Below are positions 15,445 to 21,864 of a stretch of 35,521 bases of DNA, piece after piece. The DNA lies in assembly GCA_020347565.1 (NCBI GenBank), contig CP070732.1:1773687-1809207 (forward strand). The letters are read 5' to 3'. The notes beneath the pieces are model-generated. The model was not told the DNA's origin, ran no database searches, and saw only the letters and a program-made list of their open reading frames with translations. The position numbers and the translations under genes were made by a program. Numbering within the stretch: the first letter of the stretch is position 1; the number at the start of each line of letters is the position of its first letter. The stretch is from Methanobacteriota archaeon (GTDB lineage: Archaea; Thermoplasmatota; Thermoplasmata; UBA10834).

Positions 15445-15531
15445 ATGTCAGAGACCGCTGGTCGAAACGAACACGCCTCAGTCCCACTGGTTCTAGACGT
15501 CGTTCTCGACCTGCGGATTTTGAGCCTGTGA
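15445..15531 (+). CDS. Putative branched-chain-amino-acid leader peptide of the ilv operon (28 aa)
   Basis: A 28-codon ORF whose ATG lies where a leaderless transcript from the TATA element should begin. The C-terminal 16 residues are VPLVLDVVLDLRILSL: four Val, six Leu and one Ile, so 11 of 16 are branched-chain amino acids. The first 12 residues have none. The product of the downstream operon is exactly these amino acids, so by analogy with the bacterial ilv and leu leader peptides this is best read as a sensing peptide whose translation reports charged tRNA levels. Several codons (CTA, GTT, ATT, TTG) look less used than alternatives in neighbouring genes. The TGA stop lies about 45 bases before the ilvB SD. 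This is a sequence-based proposal; I know of no established archaeal example. Confidence 0.6.
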   Translation: MSETAGRNEHASVPLVLDVVLDLRILSL

Positions 15532-15584
15532 TGGAAGCCCTGGATCGTCGAGGCGTCCGCGCGGGCTGCGAACTTGGAGAGTGA
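15500..15584 (+). promoter_or_regulatory. Possible RNA switch: leader codons pair with ilvB ribosome-binding site
   Basis: TCGTTCTC (15500-15507), within the codons for Val19-Val20-Leu21 of the leader peptide, can pair continuously with GAGAGTGA (15577-15584), the SD region of ilvB (six Watson-Crick and two G-U pairs). A competing helix is CTCGAC (15505-15510) with GTCGAG (15547-15552). GAGGCGT (15550-15556) could instead pair with ACGCCTC (15473-15479) in the early leader. A further stem AGCCC (15536-15540)/GGGCT (15563-15567) has inner GGA/TCC pairs. A ribosome stalled on the Val/Leu codons would cover the anti-SD and free the ilvB start. No T-run follows any hairpin, so intrinsic termination is unlikely. 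Found by eye; no folding energy was computed. Confidence 0.35.
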
Positions 15585-15591
15585 ACGTGCA

Positions 15592-17274
15592 ATGAAAGGT
15601 GCGAAGGCCGTCGTCGAGCTGCTCGAGAAGCAGAAGACAGAGGTGCTCTTCGGGATACCCGGAGGAGTGCTCCTCCCGCTCTACGACGAGCTCGTGGGCT
15701 CGAAGATGAGGCACATACTGCCGCGTCACGAGCAGTGCGGCGCGCACATGGCCGATGGATACGCGCGCGTGTCGAAGCGTCCCGGCGTATGCATAGCCAC
15801 CTCGGGCCCGGGAGCGACCAACCTCGTCACGGGCGTCGCCACCGCCTTCATGGACTCTTCCCCGCTTGTTGCGATAACGGGACAGGTGGCCACCGGAGTG
15901 CTGGGCAACGACGCATTCCAGGAGGCAGATTCGTTCAGCCTGATGATGCCCATCACGAAGCACAACTTCCGGATAACGGAGACAAGAGCGCTTCCTGAGA
16001 CCATGAAGCGGGCGTTCCTGATCGCCACGACAGGGCGGTATGGCCCCGTCCACATAGACCTACCGATGGACATCCTCCAGCAGGAGGTTGCGGACGAAGA
16101 CATGAAGAAGAAGGTGAGGGTGCCGAAGCCCAGGCGCAACCTCTCAGGGCTCCTCGACGCCGTCAAGCTGCTCGAGGAGGCCGAGAGGCCGACGATACTA
16201 GTAGGGGGCGGGGTCGCGTGGTCCCGCGCTGGACCTGAGATAACGCAGCTTGCGGAGCTGCTGACGGCTCCGATGGTGACGACCCTGATGGCCAAGGGCT
16301 CCGTCCCTGAGGACCACCCGCTCGTGCTCGGCGTGTGCGGCATGCACGGCCGGCAGGTGGCGAACTATGCGCTGAATAATTGCGACGTCCTGCTCGCAAT
16401 AGGCACGAGGTTCAGCGACAGGGTCACTGGCAAGCTGAGCGAGTTCGGGGTGCAGACCAAGGTCGTCCACGTCGACATAGACTCGTCCGAGATAGGCAAG
16501 AACGTCAAGGGCAGGGTCGGCCTCGTCGGAGACGCCTGGACCGTCGTCAACGCGCTGATAGCCGGCCTCAAGGAGAGGAAGAAGAGGGCCAACTGGAAGG
16601 ATAGGATAATCGAGCTCAAGAAGGAGTGCACGTGCGACTACGACCTCAAGTCCGACCCGATCAAGCCTCAGAAGGTCGTACACGAGATGTCGGTGTGCCT
16701 CCCGGACGACGCCATCGTCACGACCGAGGTGGGGCAGAATCAGATGTGGGCCTCCCACTTCTACAGATGCTACGGCAAGCGGATGTTCATCACGTCAGGC
16801 GGCCTGGGCACTATGGGGTTCGGCTTCCCCGCGGCGCTGGGCGCCAAGGTGGCCCGTCCGGAGAGCATCGTGGCGGACATCGCGGGCGACGGCAGCCTTC
16901 AGATGGTGTCACAGGAATTCGCGACCGCGGTGGAGAACGACATCCCGGTGATCATATGCCTGATGAACAACGGATGGCTGGGAATGGTCAAGCAGTGGCA
17001 GAAGCTGTTCTACGACAAGCGCTACAACGCAACGAACCTGGGGAAGTCGCCGGACTTCGTGAAGCTCGCCGAGGCTTACGGCGCCGAGGCGATCAGGGTT
17101 GAGAGGCACTCGGAGGTGTCCGACGCCCTCAAGGAGGGGATGAAGGCCGACGTGCCGATGTTGCTGGATTTCGTAGTCGACCCCGAGGAGGACGTCCTGC
17201 CCATGACGCCGCCGGGAAAGAGCTCCTCGGAATGGATAAGGGGCAGATGCAGGTGGAAAGGAGGAGGCGAGTGA
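15592..17274 (+). CDS. ilvB: Acetolactate synthase, catalytic (large) subunit
   Basis: A 560-residue thiamine-diphosphate enzyme that condenses two pyruvates to acetolactate (valine/leucine path) or pyruvate with 2-ketobutyrate (isoleucine path). The N-terminal domain carries FGIPGGVLLPLYDEL and the catalytic Glu47 in LPRHEQCGAHMADGYAR. The middle is the FAD-binding domain. The C-terminal TPP motif GDGSLQMVSQEF...NN is intact. I start at ATG 15592, with GAGAGTGA seven bases upstream. A TTG six codons earlier is in frame, but it sits just before the SD region. It is the first structural gene of ilvB-ilvN-ilvC-FAH-ilvE, preceded by a leader with a Val/Leu-rich short ORF. Confidence 0.95.
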   Translation: MKGAKAVVELLEKQKTEVLFGIPGGVLLPLYDELVGSKMRHILPRHEQCGAHMADGYARVSKRPGVCIATSGPGATNLVTGVATAFMDSSPLVAITGQVATGVLGNDAFQEADSFSLMMPITKHNFRITETRALPETMKRAFLIATTGRYGPVHIDLPMDILQQEVADEDMKKKVRVPKPRRNLSGLLDAVKLLEEAERPTILVGGGVAWSRAGPEITQLAELLTAPMVTTLMAKGSVPEDHPLVLGVCGMHGRQVANYALNNCDVLLAIGTRFSDRVTGKLSEFGVQTKVVHVDIDSSEIGKNVKGRVGLVGDAWTVVNALIAGLKERKKRANWKDRIIELKKECTCDYDLKSDPIKPQKVVHEMSVCLPDDAIVTTEVGQNQMWASHFYRCYGKRMFITSGGLGTMGFGFPAALGAKVARPESIVADIAGDGSLQMVSQEFATAVENDIPVIICLMNNGWLGMVKQWQKLFYDKRYNATNLGKSPDFVKLAEAYGAEAIRVERHSEVSDALKEGMKADVPMLLDFVVDPEEDVLPMTPPGKSSSEWIRGRCRWKGGGE

Positions 17275-17275
17275 C

Positions 17276-17638
17276 ATGGAAGTCATAATGATGCTGACAT
17301 ATGACCAGCCCGGAGTTATGCAGAGGGTGATGGCGGAGTTCACGAAGAGGAAGATAAACGTCGACACCATCGTCGTGGGCCCGTGCGAGACACCTGAAAG
17401 GTCGAGGATCGTGATATCCCTGCGGGACTACGACGCCGCAATGGGCGTGATAGAGCACCTGAGGGCACTCCAGGAAGTCATCGAGGCGGACATGGTCGAC
17501 CACAGGAGACACGAGGGCTATGCGATAACGCTCAGCAAGGGTGGCGTGTGCCGCATAACCGGGAGCGTCGAAGAGGTCGAAGCGCTGATAAAGAGAAGCG
17601 AGCCGGACAAGTACATCGAGGTAGTGAACGCGATATAG
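17276..17638 (+). CDS. ilvN: Acetolactate synthase, small regulatory subunit
   Basis: A 120-residue protein beginning EVIMMLTYDQPGVMQRVMAEF, an ACT domain of the IlvN/IlvH type (D-Q-P-G-V motif, then KRKINVDTIVVG). It binds the feedback inhibitor valine and stimulates IlvB. It is shorter than the 160-residue enterobacterial IlvH, as it has only a short C-terminal part after the ACT domain. It starts one base after the ilvB stop, with a strong GGAGGAGG SD inside the end of ilvB, which implies translational coupling. Confidence 0.92.
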   Translation: MEVIMMLTYDQPGVMQRVMAEFTKRKINVDTIVVGPCETPERSRIVISLRDYDAAMGVIEHLRALQEVIEADMVDHRRHEGYAITLSKGGVCRITGSVEEVEALIKRSEPDKYIEVVNAI

Positions 17639-17664
17639 GCAGATTCCACAAGTGGTGAGAGCAT

Positions 17665-18645
17665 ATGGCGAGGATATACTACAACAAGGACGCCGACCTG
17701 AGCGTGCTGAAGGGCAGACGGGTGGCGGTGATAGGATACGGAATACAGGGCAGGGCGCAGTCCCTGAACTTGAGGGACAGCGGAGTGGACGTCGTGGTCG
17801 CGCAGAAGTTCAAGGACGACTACTACAAGCGCGCCGACGCGGACGGCATGAAGGTGATGGACATACCCGACGCCGTCAAGAGCGCGGACGTCGTGATGAT
17901 GCTCATACCGGACGAAGTCCAGAAGCAGGTGTACGACAGCGAGGTCGCGCCCCATCTCAAGGAGGGCATGGTCCTCGACTTCGCCCACGGGTTCAACATC
18001 CACTTCAAGCGGATCGTGCCGCCCGAATCCGTCGACGTGATCATGGTCGCTCCAAAGGGGCCGGGAGCGCTCGTGCGCGAGACCTTCGAGGCCGGGTTCG
18101 GCGTACCAGCCCTGATAGCCGTCCATCAGGATCACTCAGGAAAGGCGAAGGAGTACGCGCTGGCCATCGCCAAGGGGCTGGGCGCGACGACAAGAGGAGT
18201 CATAGAGACGACTTTCGAGGAGGAGACGGAGACGGATCTGTTCGGCGAGCAGGCCGTGCTGTGCGGCGGGTCCAGCGAGCTGGTAAAGTCGTCCTTCGAC
18301 TTCCTCGTGGCGAACGGCTACCAGCCGGAGATAGCGTACTTCGAGGTGCTCCACGAGCTGAAGCTGATAATCGACCTTGTCCAGAAGGATGGGATCGAGG
18401 GCATGTGGAGGAACGTGTCCAACACGGCGGAGTACGGCGGTCGCACGAGGGGGGACAGGGTCATCGACCCCAAGACCGAGGTGGCCATGGAGGAGTTGCT
18501 CAGGGACATCAAGTCGGGAGCGTTCGCCAAGGAGTGGGTCGCGGAGTACGAGGCGGGCATGCCGACGCTGGGCAAGCTGCGAGAGGAAGGCGCGGAGTCG
18601 CGGATCGAAACCGTCGGCAAGTCGATAAGGAAGATGTTCAAGTAG
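17665..18645 (+). CDS. ilvC: Ketol-acid reductoisomerase
   Basis: A 326-residue class I ketol-acid reductoisomerase, which isomerises and reduces acetolactate or acetohydroxybutyrate using NAD(P)H and Mg2+. The Rossmann motif VAVIGYGIQGRAQSLNLRDSG, the catalytic His segment VLDFAHGFNIHF, the KGPGALVRETF segment, and the metal-binding helices FEEETETDLFGEQAVLCGG and YFEVLHELKLIIDL are all present. SD GGTGAG lies five bases before ATG 17665. It is the third gene of the ilv operon. Cofactor choice (NADPH or NADH) cannot be decided with confidence from the loop. Confidence 0.95.
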   Translation: MARIYYNKDADLSVLKGRRVAVIGYGIQGRAQSLNLRDSGVDVVVAQKFKDDYYKRADADGMKVMDIPDAVKSADVVMMLIPDEVQKQVYDSEVAPHLKEGMVLDFAHGFNIHFKRIVPPESVDVIMVAPKGPGALVRETFEAGFGVPALIAVHQDHSGKAKEYALAIAKGLGATTRGVIETTFEEETETDLFGEQAVLCGGSSELVKSSFDFLVANGYQPEIAYFEVLHELKLIIDLVQKDGIEGMWRNVSNTAEYGGRTRGDRVIDPKTEVAMEELLRDIKSGAFAKEWVAEYEAGMPTLGKLREEGAESRIETVGKSIRKMFK

Positions 18646-18661
18646 GCCTTCGAACGCAGGC

Positions 18662-19489
18662 ATGGACTGGTGTGATGAGACCGTGACCGAGACAGGGAGC
18701 CCGCGACAGACGTTCGGAAGGTTCGCCCTCGGCTCGACCGGCTTCATAGGGATGGTGACAGGAGGCGTCGTCCACAGGATGAGCGCGGACAGGATGGCGG
18801 ACGTCATCTCGGGGAGGGCGTCGGCGACAGGCGATACGCATCCCCTGAGCGACCTCAAGTTGCTTGCGCCGATAGACAGGCCCTCGAAGGTGATATGTAT
18901 CGGACTGAACTACAGGAGCCACATACGCGAGATGAGATGGGAAACGCCGAAGGCGCCGATAATATTCACCAAGCCATCATCGGCCATCATCGGGCCGGGT
19001 GAGGCGATAGTGCTTCCTGAGATGTCCCGACGCGTCGACTACGAGGGAGAATCCGCGGTCGTTATAGGCTCGAGAGCCAAGGACACCGCGGACGGGGGGA
19101 AACATATATTCGGGTACACGGGCTTCAACGATGTGACGGCGAGAGACCTCCAGAAGGACGACCCGGACTGGACGAGGTCGAAGGGGTTCGACACCTTTGC
19201 CCCGGTGGGACCGTTCATCTCGCCAAAGGCTCCCTCCTCCGTCACGACACGCCTGAACGGCAGGGTGGTCCAGCAGGCGCCGACAGAGGACAGGGTGTTC
19301 GGCGATGCCGCGCTGGTGGAGTACATCTCGAGGATAATGACGTTGGAGCCGGGCGATCTGATAGCGACGGGTACGCCTTCCGGGATATCTCCCATGAAGG
19401 CAGGGGACGTCGTCGAGGTGGAGCTCGACGGCATCGGCGTACTCGCAAACCCAGTGGTCGCCGAGGAGCCGTCCGAGAACGGAGGATGA
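18662..19489 (+). CDS. Fumarylacetoacetate hydrolase (FAH) family protein
   Basis: A 275-residue FAH-superfamily enzyme. Diagnostic segments are KVICIGLNYRSHIREM, IIFTKPSSAIIGPG, VDYEGESAVVIG (metal-binding Glu residues), GYTGFNDVTARDLQ (metal-binding Asp region) and DLIATGTPSGIS. Family members cleave or decarboxylate beta-keto acids (fumarylpyruvate, oxaloacetate, 2-oxohept-3-enedioate); the substrate here is unknown. Its place between ilvC and ilvE is unusual. A role in 2-oxoacid or oxaloacetate handling is only a guess. The SD before ATG 18662 is weak. The first 15 residues may not be conserved. Confidence 0.86.
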   Translation: MDWCDETVTETGSPRQTFGRFALGSTGFIGMVTGGVVHRMSADRMADVISGRASATGDTHPLSDLKLLAPIDRPSKVICIGLNYRSHIREMRWETPKAPIIFTKPSSAIIGPGEAIVLPEMSRRVDYEGESAVVIGSRAKDTADGGKHIFGYTGFNDVTARDLQKDDPDWTRSKGFDTFAPVGPFISPKAPSSVTTRLNGRVVQQAPTEDRVFGDAALVEYISRIMTLEPGDLIATGTPSGISPMKAGDVVEVELDGIGVLANPVVAEEPSENGG

Positions 19490-19493
19490 GCAG

Positions 19494-20417
19494 ATGCAGA
19501 TCGAACCGACACAGAGCATGTGGAAGAACGGAGCTTTGATTCGCTGGGAGGAGGCGACGATTCACCCGCTGAGCCATGGCCTGCACTACGGAACGAGCGT
19601 CTTCGAGGGCATACGCTGCTACGAGACCGACAGGGGACCGGCGGTCTTCCGGCTCCGGGAACACATGGTTCGCCTCAGAACATCGGCGAAGGCGTTGCAC
19701 ATGGACATCCCGCACAGCGTCGACGAGCTCTCCGCCGCCACGCTCGAAGTGATCTCTGCGAACGGGCTCAGAGAATGCTACATACGTCCGATATCGCTGT
19801 TCGGCGCATCGGGGATCGGCGTCAACCCGCTGGGGTACCCCGTCGACACGTTCATCATCGCCTTCGCGCTGGGCGCCTATCTCGGGGAGGAAGGCGTAAG
19901 GAATGGCATACGCGTGCACACGTCTTCCTGGCGCCGCGTGTCCAGCTCTTCCGTGCCCGCGTCAGCGAAGATATGCGGCAACTACGTGAACAGCGCACTT
20001 GCAGTCATGGAGGCGAAGCAGAACGGTTTCGACGAGGCAGTCATCCTGAACGAGCACGGATTCGTCGCAGAAGGCTCAGGAGAGAACATATTCATGGTGA
20101 TGGATGGGAGGGTGCTCACTCCTCCTGTCAGCGCAGACATACTGCCGGGAATAACCCGCATGTCATTGATGCAGGTCGCAGCAGACATGGGATATGCTGT
20201 GGAGGAGCGAGATGTCTCCAGGGGCGAGATGTTCCTGGCCGAGGAGCTGTTCTTCACCGGCTCCGCAGCCGAGATCACACCGATCCGCGAGGTGGACAGG
20301 AGGCCGGTCGGCAAAGGCGTTCCAGGAGAGGTCACCAAGCGCCTGCAGGCCAAGTTCGCGGACGTCGTCAGGGCGAAGGACGAAAAGTACATCGGATGGC
20401 TGACGTTCGTCGAGTAG
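19494..20417 (+). CDS. ilvE: Branched-chain amino acid aminotransferase
   Basis: A 307-residue fold-type IV PLP aminotransferase that catalyses the last step of valine, leucine and isoleucine synthesis with glutamate as amino donor. HPLSHGLHYGTSVFEGIRCY, the PLP lysine in SAKICGNYVNS, EAVILNEHGFVAEGSGENIF and ELFFTGSAAEITPI are typical IlvE motifs. GGAGG lies seven bases upstream of ATG 19494, overlapping the end of the FAH gene, so the two are co-translated. It is the last gene of the ilv operon; ilvD is not in the window. Confidence 0.95.
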   Translation: MQIEPTQSMWKNGALIRWEEATIHPLSHGLHYGTSVFEGIRCYETDRGPAVFRLREHMVRLRTSAKALHMDIPHSVDELSAATLEVISANGLRECYIRPISLFGASGIGVNPLGYPVDTFIIAFALGAYLGEEGVRNGIRVHTSSWRRVSSSSVPASAKICGNYVNSALAVMEAKQNGFDEAVILNEHGFVAEGSGENIFMVMDGRVLTPPVSADILPGITRMSLMQVAADMGYAVEERDVSRGEMFLAEELFFTGSAAEITPIREVDRRPVGKGVPGEVTKRLQAKFADVVRAKDEKYIGWLTFVE

Positions 20418-20431
20418 CGCACGCGGAAACG

Positions 20432-20441
20432 CTTATATATG
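20432..20441 (+). promoter_or_regulatory. Strong TATA element upstream of small acidic protein
   Basis: CTTATATATG is the closest match to the archaeal TATA consensus in this stretch. It predicts a transcription start near 20462-20466 and an mRNA leader of about 30 bases for the gene at 20497. Confidence 0.6.
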
Positions 20442-20496
20442 GCGCAAGCCCTCTTACTGTCTGACGATTGTCATACGACCAAGAGGGATGGGCGCC

Positions 20497-20784
20497 ATGC
20501 AGACAGTCTTGGACAAAATGATGAGCCAGGCGGACAAGGAAGGGGTCACTTTGGCCGACATCTTGGCCCGGGACCTGTCTCCTGCTGAGATGAATCGCGT
20601 GCAGGAGTACATTCACAGGGAGATCGCGGTTAATCGTGCCACAATCGAGGAATTCATGAGCGACATCGAGGTCACTGGCACGTTCGACTTCGCATCGATG
20701 AGCGAAGAGGAGCTGGACGACTTTCAGGAGAATCTGAGGTCCGCTCTGTCAGACACTCCTCTGATGGCAGAAGGCGGGGTCTGA
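20497..20784 (+). CDS. Unrecognised small acidic helical protein
   Basis: A 95-residue protein (98 if it starts at ATG 20488) with no family I recognise. It is acidic and predicted mostly helical (QTVLDKMMSQADKEGVTLAD; FASMSEEELDDFQENLRSAL), with no cysteine, signal or membrane segment. I favour ATG 20497 because the purine block AAGAGGGATGGG (20481-20492) then acts as the ribosome-binding region, exactly as in front of the cysteine-rich gene at 2289. It has its own strong TATA element and overlaps convergently with cheR by 61 bases. Closeness to the chemotaxis locus may be chance. Confidence 0.62.
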   Translation: MQTVLDKMMSQADKEGVTLADILARDLSPAEMNRVQEYIHREIAVNRATIEEFMSDIEVTGTFDFASMSEEELDDFQENLRSALSDTPLMAEGGV

Positions 20785-21638
20785 ACCGCTTCCTCCGCCG
20801 CTCCAGCGGCCAGTTTCCTGAATATCCTGTTCTCGTGGTCCACCAGGTCGAACATCTGCCGCGGACGGCCCAGCAGCGTCTCCGTCCTACCCAGCATCAG
20901 GTAGCCGCCCGCCTTGAGCGCCGCGTGGAAATTCGTGATCACCCTGTCGTGCATGGGCCTCGAGAAGTAGATGACGACGTTCCTGCACACGACTAGGTCG
21001 AAGAACTTCCTGTCCGGCCGGTTTAACAAGTTGCCTTCTGAGAACTTCACGTCCCTCCGTATCGAGGGCAGTATCTCGTATCCCGATTCCGTCCGGGTGA
21101 AGTACTCCGCCAGTAGCCTTCTCGGGACGCCCTTCACCTGCTCGGGCGTGTACGTCCCCCTCTGAGCGTAGGCGAGCGCCTTACTGGAGAGGTCGGTCCC
21201 CACGATCCTCACGACGAGTGCGGAGTCGGTCCGCAGCCTACGCAGCTCCTCAGCCACGCACATCGCCACCGTGTAGGTCTCCTGTCCGGTGGCACAGCCT
21301 GCGCTCCAGACCCTCAGGGCGCTCCATCCCTGTTCGACCTTCTGTGACACCAGCGGACGCAGGACGAGCGTCGAGAGCGCGCGGAAAGCATCGTCGTCCC
21401 TGAAGAAGTCAGTCACGTTGATGGACAGTGCGGATATGAGCTCGTTCACCTCGTCGTCGTCACGCCGCAGGAGGGCGACATATTGGAGTGGGCTGGAGCA
21501 CCCAGTCCGACCCGTCCTCTTACGTATGCTCCTGGAGACGAACGACGGCGAGTATCCGGAGATGTCGAATCCCCTCGTCTGCTGGAGGAAGCGACGTATG
21601 AGATCCTGTGCCTGATCGTTCTGCGAGGCCAGCGTCAA
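20724..21638 (-). CDS. cheR: Chemoreceptor glutamate methyltransferase CheR
   Basis: A 304-residue SAM-dependent methyltransferase that methylates receptor glutamates for adaptation. The N-terminal helical domain (residues 10-80) leads to INVTDFFRDDDAF, then the SAM-binding VWSAGCATGQETYTVAM, GTDLSSKALAYAQRGTY and the catalytic-domain segment FDLVVCRNVVIYF. The SAM motif has Gln and Thr where most CheR proteins have Glu-Glu/Pro (GEEPY). The only start is a TTG at 21638. A TATA-like GTAATATCTA about 25 bases upstream on the minus strand implies a leaderless transcript. It diverges from the mcp-che operon. Confidence 0.93.
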   Translation of the reverse strand: MTLASQNDQAQDLIRRFLQQTRGFDISGYSPSFVSRSIRKRTGRTGCSSPLQYVALLRRDDDEVNELISALSINVTDFFRDDDAFRALSTLVLRPLVSQKVEQGWSALRVWSAGCATGQETYTVAMCVAEELRRLRTDSALVVRIVGTDLSSKALAYAQRGTYTPEQVKGVPRRLLAEYFTRTESGYEILPSIRRDVKFSEGNLLNRPDRKFFDLVVCRNVVIYFSRPMHDRVITNFHAALKAGGYLMLGRTETLLGRPRQMFDLVDHENRIFRKLAAGAAEEAVQTPPSAIRGVSDRADLRFS

Positions 21639-21748
21639 GCGCTATTGCCTGGGACGTAGATATTACTTCTCGGAGCGCCCGCCCCTCTCGCCGCCGCCAC
21701 GCCTCGCCGCGCGGCACAGTTATCGAAGTCTGAAATCTGGACGACATA

Positions 21749-21758
21749 TTTTTATATA
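21749..21758 (+). promoter_or_regulatory. TATA element of the chemotaxis operon
   Basis: TTTTTATATACTC is a strong TATA element. Its centre near 21754 predicts a transcription start at about 21779-21781, which is the ATG of a 27-codon upstream ORF rather than the chemoreceptor start 80 bases further on. Confidence 0.6.
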
Positions 21759-21780
21759 CTCATTACCGATTTTGATATCC

Positions 21781-21864
21781 ATGCGAGAGACCATTGCTTC
21801 TAGCACGGACGCCTCCGTGGCACGCTCTCCCTCTCGCTCTCGACCGGATAGGGTGGTGCCTTGA
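21781..21864 (+). CDS. Putative leaderless upstream ORF coupled to the chemoreceptor gene (27 aa)
   Basis: An ATG at the predicted transcription start opens a 27-codon frame (begins [16 protein letters not shown], ends PDRVVP). Its TGA at 21862-21864 overlaps the TTG start of the chemoreceptor as TTGA. The peptide is rich in Ser, Arg and Pro and resembles nothing I know. Its likely meaning is translational coupling or delivery of ribosomes to a weak TTG start rather than a functional peptide. It could also be a chance frame in an 80-base leader. Confidence 0.35.
   Translation: MRETIASSTDASVARSPSRSRPDRVVP

Noticed and set aside
15536..15567. Hairpin AGCCC...GGGCT in the ilv leader as an intrinsic terminator
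   Set aside because: No run of T follows it, and archaeal termination depends on U-tracts. I kept it only as a possible part of a translational switch.
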